Source: G021776435 sp046756245
GTDB taxonomy: Bacteria > Pseudomonadota > Alphaproteobacteria > Caulobacterales > Parvularculaceae
Assembly: GCA_046756245.1 (NCBI GenBank)
Contig: JBHHVZ010000073.1
Span: 1 to 14,013, forward strand
Length of the DNA stretch: 14,013 nucleotides
Direction: 5' to 3'
The number at the start of each line of letters is the position of its first letter. The first letter of the stretch is position 1. The notes under the pieces are model-generated. The model saw only the letters and a list, made by a program, of their open reading frames with translations, searched no databases and was not told the DNA's origin. Made by a program: the position numbers and the translations under genes. This document shows, one piece after another, positions 8,044 through 14,013 of this stretch.

Positions 8044-9548
8044 AGCGCTTCCGCATCGGCGAGGAGATAGACGTCTTTAAGCTCGGTGTAGACATCGAGC
8101 GCCTCGGCGCCGGGCTCGCGCGTTCCGTTTCCCGACGCGCGCAAGCCGCCGAACGGCATGTGCGGTTCGGAGCCGAACGTGCCGCCGTTGACGACGGCGA
8201 CGCCGACGCTTGCTTCGCGGGTAAATGTCCACGCCCGGTTCCAGTTCGTCGTGTGTACGCACGCCGTCAGCCCGTAAGGCGAGGCGTTGGTTATCGCCAG
8301 CGCATGCTTGAACGACAAGGCGCGATAAAGAACGGCGATCGGACCGAACAGCTCGGTGCGTGAAATCTCCGCGTTCGGGTCGACATCATCGATCACGGTC
8401 GGCGTCAAGTAGAACCCGCGCGCCAGACCCTGAGCATCGGCGCGCTTGCCGCCGGTGAGGACCCGCGCGCCTTCTGCTTCGGCCCGCGAAACGGCGGCGA
8501 GCATTTGATCGAGCTGGCGCGCATTGATGACAGGTCCAAGATCGCAATTTTCGGAAACGCCAAGACGCAACGACGACGCCCGCTCGACGAATTTCTCCGC
8601 GAACGCGTCATAGACCGCGTCCATGACGATTATGCGGCTTGCAGAGGCGCAGCGCTGGCCGGCGTTTGAAAATGCCGAGACGCTCGCCCACTCGACGGCC
8701 TTGTCGAGATCGGCGTCGTCGCACACGACGAAGGCGTTCTTGCCGCCGAGCTCAAGCGAAACTTTTTTTAGATCGCGTCCGGCCTGCTCAGCGATCATTC
8801 GCCCGACCCGGGTCGAACCGGTGAACGAAATCACGTCAACGGAAGGATGTGCGGTAAGCAACGGGCCGATATCGGCGCCAAGTCCCTGCACGACATTGAG
8901 CGCGCCGGCGGGCACGCCGGCCTCAATCAAAATGCGCGCCATAAAGTCGGCCGAAAGCGGCGTGTCTTCGGCCGGCTTCAAAACGACGGCGTCGCCGCAG
9001 ATAAGCGCCGGGAACACCTTCCAGGCGAAATTCGGCGCCGGCGTGTTGGCGGCGGTGATAAGCGCAGCGACGCCGCAGGGCTGGCGCACGGTCATGGCTG
9101 ACTTGCCGCGCGCGCCCGTCGGCATGGTGCGGCCGAAAAGGCGCTGACCTTCGCCGGCGAAAAACCGGGCGCAAAGAATCGCCGCCGCCGTTTCACCCCG
9201 CGCATCGCGCATCAGCTTGCCGGCTTCCACGGCGACGATTTCCGAAAGCGCCTCGGCGCGCTCTTCGAGGATGTTCGCCGCCTTGTGCAGGATCGCGCCG
9301 CGTTCGACCGCCGGCGTCGCGGCCCAGTCAGCCTGCGCGTCGCGCGCGGCTTCGACGGCGCGGTCCACTTCCTCGCCGCCGGCGAGTCGCATTTCAGCGA
9401 TCTCGCGGGCGTTGTGCGGATTGAGAACTGGCGCCGGCGCGCCCACTCGCCAATATTCGCCTGCGATCAACGACGCCGCGGTGAGCAGGGATCCGCTGCC
9501 GGTCATGCGGGCGAGCGCGTGGTCTTCGTGAAAGGCGGCGTCGCTCAT
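8040..9548 (-). CDS. NAD(P)-dependent aldehyde dehydrogenase
   Basis: This 502-residue protein has the full length and motif set of the aldehyde dehydrogenase superfamily. Visible elements are the oxyanion Asn in ITAANTPAPN (N168), the cofactor-binding KPAEDTP (K191), SFTGSTRVG (241-249), the general base in LELGGKN (E266) and the nucleophile in NAGQRCAS (C300). A second set follows with ELFGPIAVLY and PFGGLRASGNG. The catalytic residues are intact, so it should oxidise an aldehyde to a carboxylate; the substrate is unknown. ATGA overlaps at both ends tie it to the SDR upstream and the CMP-synthetase downstream, so a role on the operon's sugar or a by-product is likely. Its Shine-Dalgarno site (GGAGG, 9561..9565) is 12 bases from the ATG. 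Such an enzyme is not a standard part of known nonulosonate pathways. The superfamily is promiscuous, so no substrate is proposed. Confidence 0.88.
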   Translation of the reverse strand: MSDAAFHEDHALARMTGSGSLLTAASLIAGEYWRVGAPAPVLNPHNAREIAEMRLAGGEEVDRAVEAARDAQADWAATPAVERGAILHKAANILEERAEALSEIVAVEAGKLMRDARGETAAAILCARFFAGEGQRLFGRTMPTGARGKSAMTVRQPCGVAALITAANTPAPNFAWKVFPALICGDAVVLKPAEDTPLSADFMARILIEAGVPAGALNVVQGLGADIGPLLTAHPSVDVISFTGSTRVGRMIAEQAGRDLKKVSLELGGKNAFVVCDDADLDKAVEWASVSAFSNAGQRCASASRIIVMDAVYDAFAEKFVERASSLRLGVSENCDLGPVINARQLDQMLAAVSRAEAEGARVLTGGKRADAQGLARGFYLTPTVIDDVDPNAEISRTELFGPIAVLYRALSFKHALAITNASPYGLTACVHTTNWNRAWTFTREASVGVAVVNGGTFGSEPHMPFGGLRASGNGTREPGAEALDVYTELKDVYLLADAEAL

Positions 9549-10399
9549 AAAGCCAAAAATCCTCCGTCTACGCGCAGGTCCGCGCCGGTCATGTAACCGG
9601 CGGCGTCCGACAGCAGGTAGGCGACTGGGCCGACAGCATCCGACGGGTCGGCCATGCCGCCGCGCGCGCCTTCGCTTGCGTCTTTTCGAAGCGGGATCTT
9701 CGCGCCGTAGCGTTCAAGAAACGCAGGGTCCTGATGGTTAAATATGCCGGCGAAGGTGACCGTGTTGGCGCGCACATTCTTCGGACCCCAGTAAACGGCG
9801 ATATAGCGGGTCAGGTTGTAAAGCGCCGATTTCGACGCGGCGTAGGCGACAGGCTTGTAAAATTCGTCGCTGCGCGCGCGGCGGTATTCATAAAGACTCT
9901 GGTCGGGCGAGACCGCGCCGTAGACCGAGCCTACATTGACGATGGCGCCGCGCCGTTCTTTCGCCATGACCGCGCCGAACGCCTGACAGGCCAGGAACAC
10001 CCCCTTGACGTTCACGTCCATCACCCGGTCCCAGGAGCTTTCGGGATAAAACTCGAACGGGCCGGTTTCTTCCGGCGGGCTGTCGGGCGGACTGTCGAGG
10101 GCGGCGTTGTTGACGAGTCCGTGCGGCGGGCCGAAGCGTTCAATAAGGGCGGCGCAGGCGCCGGCGAGCGCGGTTCGGTCGGTTACGTCCGCCTGGAATG
10201 CGGCAAGCCGGGAAGACGAGGCGAGAGCGCCGAAACAGCGCTCCGTCTGATCGGCGTCGGCGTCCGGTTCGATCACGGCGACCTTGGCGCCGGCGTCCAC
10301 GAACGCCGCCGTCAGCGCCCGGCCGATCTGTCCGTAGCCGCCGGTGACGACGATGGTGCGTCCTTCGAGTGAAAAGAGGCTTTCGAGCGGTTCCGTCAT
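9545..10399 (-). CDS. SDR-family oxidoreductase resembling PtmA (flagellin-modification type)
   Basis: This is a 284-residue classical short-chain dehydrogenase. It has the glycine-rich loop TGGYGQIG (19-26), NNAA (97-100), a catalytic Ser in NVGSVYG (S158), YAASK (Y186, K190) and a C-terminal YMTGADLRVDGG. The acidic Glu44 at the end of strand beta-2 (AVIEPD) suggests NAD(H) rather than NADP(H). The pattern VGSVYGxxxPDxxxY...KPVAYxxxK followed by GIFNxQDPxFLxRY matches, from memory, the PtmA-like SDRs encoded beside sialic-acid-type genes in Campylobacter and other bacteria. The start has a strong AGGAG (10406..10410), 6 bases from the ATG, and overlaps the phosphatase stop by four bases. 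It probably oxidises or reduces a hydroxyl/keto group on a precursor sugar. The exact substrate is unknown. Confidence 0.87.
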   Translation of the reverse strand: MTEPLESLFSLEGRTIVVTGGYGQIGRALTAAFVDAGAKVAVIEPDADADQTERCFGALASSSRLAAFQADVTDRTALAGACAALIERFGPPHGLVNNAALDSPPDSPPEETGPFEFYPESSWDRVMDVNVKGVFLACQAFGAVMAKERRGAIVNVGSVYGAVSPDQSLYEYRRARSDEFYKPVAYAASKSALYNLTRYIAVYWGPKNVRANTVTFAGIFNHQDPAFLERYGAKIPLRKDASEGARGGMADPSDAVGPVAYLLSDAAGYMTGADLRVDGGFLAL

Positions 10400-10932
10400 G
10401 CGGTTCTCCTGACGGGCGCGCGGGACGCCTCTTCAAGCGCGGCGGCGATGGCGTCGCAGGCTTCGCGCACGGCGCCGGCGCCGCCGGGCCGGCGGGTGCG
10501 GAACAGGTCGAGCGCGACAAGGCAGTCATGCGCGTCGCTGACGGCGAGCGGCAGACCGACACGTTTTAAAATCTCCAGATCGTTGACGTCATTGCCGATA
10601 AACGCCGCCGCGTCCCAATCAAGACGGCGGGAGCCAAGCAGACGCGCCATCGCCTTGACCTTGTCGTCGACATTCTGAACGCAATCGACGCCGAGCTTTT
10701 TCGCCCGCGCGGCGACGACACGGTTTTTTTCAGTCGAAACGATTACCGGATGCGCGCCGGCGCGCTTCAGGCGCGCAAGACCGTAACCATCAAGACGCGA
10801 ACAGCGCACTGCTTCGCGGCCGTCTTCGAACACATAGACGCCGTTGTCGGTCATCACGCCGTCGAAATCGATGCCGAACAGACGGATGCGCCGGGCCTTT
10901 TCGGCGAACTGGGGGTCAGCCATAGCGCGCAT
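10396..10932 (-). CDS. KdsC-like HAD phosphatase, probable nonulosonate-9-phosphate phosphatase
   Basis: This is a small haloacid-dehalogenase-type hydrolase without a cap domain. From the chosen start it has 178 residues, normal for KdsC-like enzymes. Motif I is DFDGVMTDNGVYV (D22 nucleophile, D24), motif II is VSTEKN (65-70), motif III Lys is in DDKVKAM (K91) and motif IV is GNDVND (113-118). GGAGAVRE (150-157) is the KdsC-like C-terminal signature. A longer frame begins at 11016, but its extra 28 residues are poor in family features and lie inside the glycosyltransferase gene. The ATG at 10932 has GGAG (10941..10944) at 8-base spacing; an ATG at 10923 lies too far from it. The gene overlaps the upstream glycosyltransferase end by 17 bases. 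Next to a NANS-type synthase it probably removes the 9-phosphate from the new nonulosonate, as the KdsC-like enzyme does in Bacteroides Kdn synthesis. Confidence 0.85.
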   Translation of the reverse strand: MRAMADPQFAEKARRIRLFGIDFDGVMTDNGVYVFEDGREAVRCSRLDGYGLARLKRAGAHPVIVSTEKNRVVAARAKKLGVDCVQNVDDKVKAMARLLGSRRLDWDAAAFIGNDVNDLEILKRVGLPLAVSDAHDCLVALDLFRTRRPGGAGAVREACDAIAAALEEASRAPVRRTA

Positions 10933-12682
10933 CGGGAGTGCTCCATCGGCTGTCGTCTGGCGCCGCCGCGTCGAGTTCAAACGGCACCCCTGAAAATATC
11001 GCCTTGCAGATCGCATCGAGCCCGGGATCCATGCCCGGGCGCGCCCGCGCGCCGGCGCTTTCCACGAGCGCGCACAGCGGCCAGCCTTTCTCGGCGTTGA
11101 TGCAGTCGACCGGGATGCAGCGGCGAAAGAAGAAATGATAGGCGTAGCGCCGGGCCAGCGCGCGCCGGTGTTCGTTGAGCGGTTTGAGGCGCGCGGTCTG
11201 GGCCAGCAGCGCGAAATATTCGTTCCTGTCGGCGGCGTCGAAACTGAACCCCTTGCCGCGAATCCAGGCGTCGCCGGCGACGATCACCGGCATGCCCCGC
11301 GCGGCGAGCTCGACTCCCATCTTGGTGTTGTAGATGATGGCGCGCCCGCACGCCTCGGCGATGGCGTAGGTGTTAAGCGCGCTTTCCGGCGGAGCGATGA
11401 CGATGTTGCGCGGCGATCGTCCGAGCGCGTTGACGACGGACTCGTCGAGCCGGTCAGTCGCGCGCGGGCTGCTCAGCACTTCGCCGGGATGGCAGCGGAT
11501 GATAAGTTGCTGGTTGGGGCGGGCCGCGAACCATTTCGCCGTCTCGATCGCCCATTCGATCATGTTGCAATATGCCGAACCCGGATAGTGCAGAAGCGCA
11601 TCCCAGGCGACGCTGCCGATGAGAACGGTTGTCGGCTTGTCGAAGCGAAGTCCGAGCGCGTTTTCTATCTCTTCGATGGGTTGTGGGCCATCGCGCTGGA
11701 ATGTGATCCAGTCGAGCGCGCCGGTCGCGCGCGATGCGAGATAATCATCGAGCGCGGTTTCCTGGCGCGCCGACAGGGGCCGCGCGGCCCAGCGCGATGC
11801 AGGCTCTTTGATCATGGCGCGGTGGTAGGTGTCGCCATGCTCGAATATGAGCCGCCCGCGCCGGTACGATGCGTGCCAGGTGACGAGCCGTGCGCCGGCG
11901 CGCCGGGCGGCGTCCGCCGTCGGTCCCTGCGGAACATAAATGCCGTGATGGGCGATGACGATGTCGTACTTTTCCTGTGCGAGAAGACGCCGGGCGGCGC
12001 GGTCGGCGAGATCGGCGGCGGTCAGATACCGCGCTAGAACCCGGCGCACGACTTTCGTGTCGGCAAGGCTTGCGCGTCCGAAGAACCGCAGCGCGCCCGA
12101 AAAAGCGTGTTCTTCAGCGGCGTCGCCGGCAACCGGTTCAAGCGGCCCTTCCGCGCGCAAGGCCGCCCGCGCCGCCGCCTGATCCCGGTCTTCATCCGAC
12201 AAAAATGACGACAGATCGTGCGTCTTGAGGCCGAGCGGTTCGTAGACGCGTTTTCCCGCGCCGTGACAGATCGTGCAAAAATCGGGTTGCGGTCCGCTTT
12301 TTGCGTAGCGTTCGACGCTCGGGGCGAGACCATGGTCGATCATCTGGCAAGCCGGCAGAACGCCGTCGCAAAAGGCGATGTCGACTCGCGCGCTGCGCCA
12401 TGTAAGCGCGACCGCAAGCAGGCTGTCGACGGTGTTGGCGGCGAAATGCAGGCCGAGATGGGTTGCGATCAGAATCCGCGGCCCATGGTTCATCAACAAC
12501 GTCTGTCGCCACGAGACTTCTACGCCGCTCATCAGCGCGCGCCAGTCGGGATAAACGTCCGGCCGGCGGGTGAGTGCGGCGAGCCGGGCGCGGCGCACCG
12601 GCGCGTAGACCGGAGAGCTCCGAATGAATTTGCGCAGATGCGACGCCAACGACGCTGCGCGGTCCCCATGCGTCCCCGCCAT
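10916..12682 (-). CDS. GT-B-like glycosyltransferase, capsule-synthesis type (paralogue B)
   Basis: With the ATG at 12682 the protein has 588 residues; a GTG at 12694 overlapping the synthase stop would add four. I prefer the ATG because GAGGG (12688..12692) sits 5 bases upstream. It shares its whole core with the protein at 3678..5309 and adds an N-terminal extension of about 40 basic residues (rich in Arg and Lys). Shared elements, in 588-residue numbering, are C105 (CDG), C112, C136 and C139 (CTIC), HGIYVPQG, IRCHPGEV (His398-Pro399), PPESALNTY, YNTKMGVELAARG, AGDAWIRGKGF and YAYHFFFRR. The His-Pro and TKxGxE elements recall capsule-type GT-B transferases. Being second in a nonulosonate operon, it is the best candidate for transferring the CMP-activated product; this is inference. 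No signal peptide or membrane segment is seen, so it should act on the cytoplasmic side. Confidence 0.84.
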   Translation of the reverse strand: MAGTHGDRAASLASHLRKFIRSSPVYAPVRRARLAALTRRPDVYPDWRALMSGVEVSWRQTLLMNHGPRILIATHLGLHFAANTVDSLLAVALTWRSARVDIAFCDGVLPACQMIDHGLAPSVERYAKSGPQPDFCTICHGAGKRVYEPLGLKTHDLSSFLSDEDRDQAAARAALRAEGPLEPVAGDAAEEHAFSGALRFFGRASLADTKVVRRVLARYLTAADLADRAARRLLAQEKYDIVIAHHGIYVPQGPTADAARRAGARLVTWHASYRRGRLIFEHGDTYHRAMIKEPASRWAARPLSARQETALDDYLASRATGALDWITFQRDGPQPIEEIENALGLRFDKPTTVLIGSVAWDALLHYPGSAYCNMIEWAIETAKWFAARPNQQLIIRCHPGEVLSSPRATDRLDESVVNALGRSPRNIVIAPPESALNTYAIAEACGRAIIYNTKMGVELAARGMPVIVAGDAWIRGKGFSFDAADRNEYFALLAQTARLKPLNEHRRALARRYAYHFFFRRCIPVDCINAEKGWPLCALVESAGARARPGMDPGLDAICKAIFSGVPFELDAAAPDDSRWSTPDARYG

Positions 12683-12690
12683 ATCGGCCC

Positions 12691-13806
12691 TCACGCCGCA
12701 GCGACGTCGGTTCGCTTCGGCGCGTCCGCGCGTTCCCTTGCATCGGCTTCTGTCGCGCCGATCATTTCAAACGTAATCGGATCGTCCGGTCCGATCGGGT
12801 TCTGCATCGTCTTGCCCACAAAGAAATCCAGATAATAGGGCGCAACGCCTTCGCCCGGCGACTTGTACGCAATATCGGATTCGCTGAGCGTTTCGCCCGC
12901 ACTGATTTCGCGCGTTGCGACCAGCATCTTGCCCATCTTTCTGAGCGGCGCCTGTTCGGACGGGTAGCTTCGCTTGACGCCGTCGCCGAGCGCGGTGCGG
13001 GCGCGTTTGAGATCGCGCACCAGCCGGCGCATGCCCGGCGGTTCGAGCGAAAACGCCTGGTCGGTGCCTTTCCACGACCGGTTCAGGGTGAAATGTTTCT
13101 CGACGGCGCGCGCGCCAAGCATATAGCCGACCATCGCCATGGCGATGCCGTTGTCGTGAGACGAAAAGCCGATGACCGCGTCCGGAAAGGCGCGCCTGAA
13201 CGTGTCGATAACATTGATGTTGAGCTCTTCGAAGCTTGGCGGATAGCCGGACGTGCACTGCATGATGCAGATCCGGTCGTTGATCGGCGCGACGGCTTCG
13301 TACATCCGCTTGACGTCGGCCATCGCGCCGCCGCCCGTAGAGATGAACATCGGTTTGCCGAAGCGTGCGATATGCTTGATGAGCGGGATCGTGCGCAGGT
13401 CGCCCGAGGCGATCTTGAACGCCGGCATGCCGATATCATTGAGCAGGTCCGCGCTGGGAATGTCCCAGGCGGTCGAAAACATCGTGATCCCGATTTCCCG
13501 GGCGTAATTAAACAGCTCGACGAACTGGCCGCGGCTGAATTCGAGATATTCCCGGTGCCGGCCGTAGCTCGGCGCATAGGCGTTTTCGGAGTTGTAGGGC
13601 TCCTCATACATGTCGCGGGTGTAAAGAGCCCGGTTGTCGCGCTTTTGCAGTTTGACGGCGGATGCGCCGCACTGCTTGGCGGCGTCGAAGAGCGCCTTGC
13701 ACTTGTCGAGGTCGCCTTCATGGTTCTGGCCGATTTCGGCGATCACATAGCAGTCGGAGCCATCGCCGATCGTCACCCCGTCCACGACCATTTCCCGCGC
13801 CTTCAT
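12691..13806 (-). CDS. NeuB/NANS-type nonulosonic acid (9-phosphate) synthase
   Basis: The enzyme condenses phosphoenolpyruvate with an aldose (or aldose phosphate) to make a nine-carbon 2-keto acid. From the ATG at 13806 it has 371 residues, the family size. It has IAEIGQNHEGDL, KLQKRDN, PAFKIASGDLRTIPLI, QCTSGYP, IGFSSHDNGIA, EKHFTLNRSWKGTDQAFSLEP and a C-terminal SAF (antifreeze-like) domain (about 280-350). SGD, QCTSxYP, the T/SWKGxDxxxSLEP run and a TYGxHR..LEF-like segment resemble animal NANS, the 9-phosphate synthase, more than classical bacterial NeuB. In the SAF domain, KSPGEG stands where bacterial NeuB has KRPGNG, so the Arg that contacts the N-acetyl group is missing. A GTG at 13812 is rejected as start because GGAG (13814..13817) is only one base away, but it fits the ATG at 7 bases. 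It is the first gene of the operon. Confidence 0.92.
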   Translation of the reverse strand: MKAREMVVDGVTIGDGSDCYVIAEIGQNHEGDLDKCKALFDAAKQCGASAVKLQKRDNRALYTRDMYEEPYNSENAYAPSYGRHREYLEFSRGQFVELFNYAREIGITMFSTAWDIPSADLLNDIGMPAFKIASGDLRTIPLIKHIARFGKPMFISTGGGAMADVKRMYEAVAPINDRICIMQCTSGYPPSFEELNINVIDTFRRAFPDAVIGFSSHDNGIAMAMVGYMLGARAVEKHFTLNRSWKGTDQAFSLEPPGMRRLVRDLKRARTALGDGVKRSYPSEQAPLRKMGKMLVATREISAGETLSESDIAYKSPGEGVAPYYLDFFVGKTMQNPIGPDDPITFEMIGATEADARERADAPKRTDVAAA

Positions 13807-13813
13807 GTTCACT

Positions 13814-13817
13814 CTCC
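13814..13817 (-). promoter_or_regulatory. Shine-Dalgarno site of the synthase gene
   Basis: GGAG on the - strand lies 7 bases before the ATG at 13806. It is the observation that decides between that ATG and the in-frame GTG at 13812. Confidence 0.65.
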
Positions 13818-13920
13818 GTGGCTGGCTATCCCCTGGAAGCCATGGGTAGCGCCGTTTGAAGAGATATGCAACTTAAACGTGTATATTAAATAAACAGCAC
13901 GTTTTAGTTATATCGACCCG
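13818..13920 (-). promoter_or_regulatory. Probable promoter region of the - strand operon, AT-rich
   Basis: Between the synthase start and the GC-rich right edge lies a block (about 13858..13915) that is markedly AT-rich compared with everything around it, as expected of a promoter. On the - strand it contains TAATAT- and TATAAC-like hexamers, but none has a convincing -35 partner. TTGCAT followed 17 bases later by TACCCA is another weak pair. I therefore place the promoter here without fixing its boxes. An inverted repeat in this block could be an operator. Confidence 0.4.
13875..13904. repeat. Inverted repeat AAACGTG / CACGTTT with 16-base AT-rich spacer
   Basis: AAACGTG (13875..13881) and CACGTTT (13898..13904) are exact reverse complements, and the arms extend to 9 bases with one mismatch. 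The spacer is almost entirely A and T. It sits inside the probable promoter about 70 to 100 bases before the synthase start, which suits a dimeric repressor or activator site. The long spacer makes a strong RNA hairpin unlikely. Confidence 0.35.
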
Positions 13921-13928
13921 AATCTGAT

Positions 13929-14013
13929 CCGCCTGCAGGCGGCCGGCGGGTCGCCTCGCGCGCGTGCGGGCGGGGCGGCGCTCCGGGGGACGGCCGGACG
14001 GGCAATGACTAGA
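13929..14013. other. GC-rich right edge with a 14-bp perfect palindrome, no gene assigned
   Basis: CCGCCTGCAGGCGG (13929..13942) is a perfect palindrome. The following bases are extremely GC-rich and G-skewed on the + strand. Short - strand frames run in from the edge and stop near 13908, so the tail of an unseen - strand gene is possible, but nothing recognisable is encoded. The palindrome could be a hairpin terminator stem, yet no T tract follows on either strand. Confidence 0.2.

Noticed and set aside
10933..11016. Upstream extension of the phosphatase to a start at 11016
   Set aside because: The 28 extra residues lie inside the glycosyltransferase gene, lack family features and have no better ribosome-binding site than the ATG at 10932.
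11135..12037. 300-codon + strand frame inside glycosyltransferase B
   Set aside because: No recognisable motif, and the opposite strand encodes a protein with a full-length paralogue in the window.
13093..13893. 266-codon + strand frame opposite the synthase gene
   Set aside because: The synthase on the - strand has nearly every family motif here, and this frame has none and runs into the AT-rich promoter block.
13929..13942. 14-bp perfect palindrome as a rho-independent terminator
   Set aside because: No T-rich tract follows the stem on either strand, and short palindromes are common by chance in DNA this GC-rich.

Overview
The window looks like a surface-glycan locus of a GC-rich Gram-negative bacterium. 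Codon use is strongly G/C-ending, genes are tightly packed and overlapping, and Shine-Dalgarno sites are present. An alphaproteobacterium fits, but I infer this from style only, since no rRNA or other marker gene is present. I see no tRNA, CRISPR, insertion sequence or phage gene.

Layout. The left part (1..5309) is read on the + strand. It holds the 3' part of a very large tetratricopeptide-repeat (TPR) protein ending in a PAPS-dependent sulfotransferase domain, with its start outside the window. Fifteen bases later comes a GT-B-like glycosyltransferase of the capsule-synthesis type. The rest (5282..13806) is one seven-gene operon on the - strand, transcribed from the right edge towards the left. 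Its order is NeuB/NANS-type nonulosonate synthase, a second glycosyltransferase paralogous to the + strand one, KdsC-like phosphatase, PtmA-like SDR dehydrogenase, aldehyde dehydrogenase, CMP-nonulosonate synthetase and transketolase. Neighbouring genes overlap or lie within 17 bases of each other, so translational coupling is likely. The two units converge and overlap by 28 bp at 5282..5309, leaving no room for a conventional terminator. The right edge (13807..14013) is non-coding as far as I can see. It holds an AT-rich probable promoter with an inverted repeat, then a very GC-rich stretch.

How the genes may work together. Synthase, phosphatase and CMP-synthetase form the core of a nonulosonic (sialic-acid-like) acid pathway that runs through a 9-phosphate intermediate, as in animal Neu5Ac and Bacteroides Kdn synthesis. 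The operon adds three enzymes that are not standard parts of such pathways: a fused transketolase, an aldehyde dehydrogenase and an SDR. It lacks a UDP-GlcNAc epimerase, an aminotransferase and an acetyltransferase. I infer an unusual, possibly non-aminated nonulosonic acid built on a transketolase-derived or otherwise modified aldose phosphate. One or both paralogous glycosyltransferases would then transfer it, and the glycan may be sulfated by the TPR-sulfotransferase. The two glycosyltransferases share a four-cysteine pattern (CDG...C, then CxxC) that suggests a metal site and is the least explained feature here.
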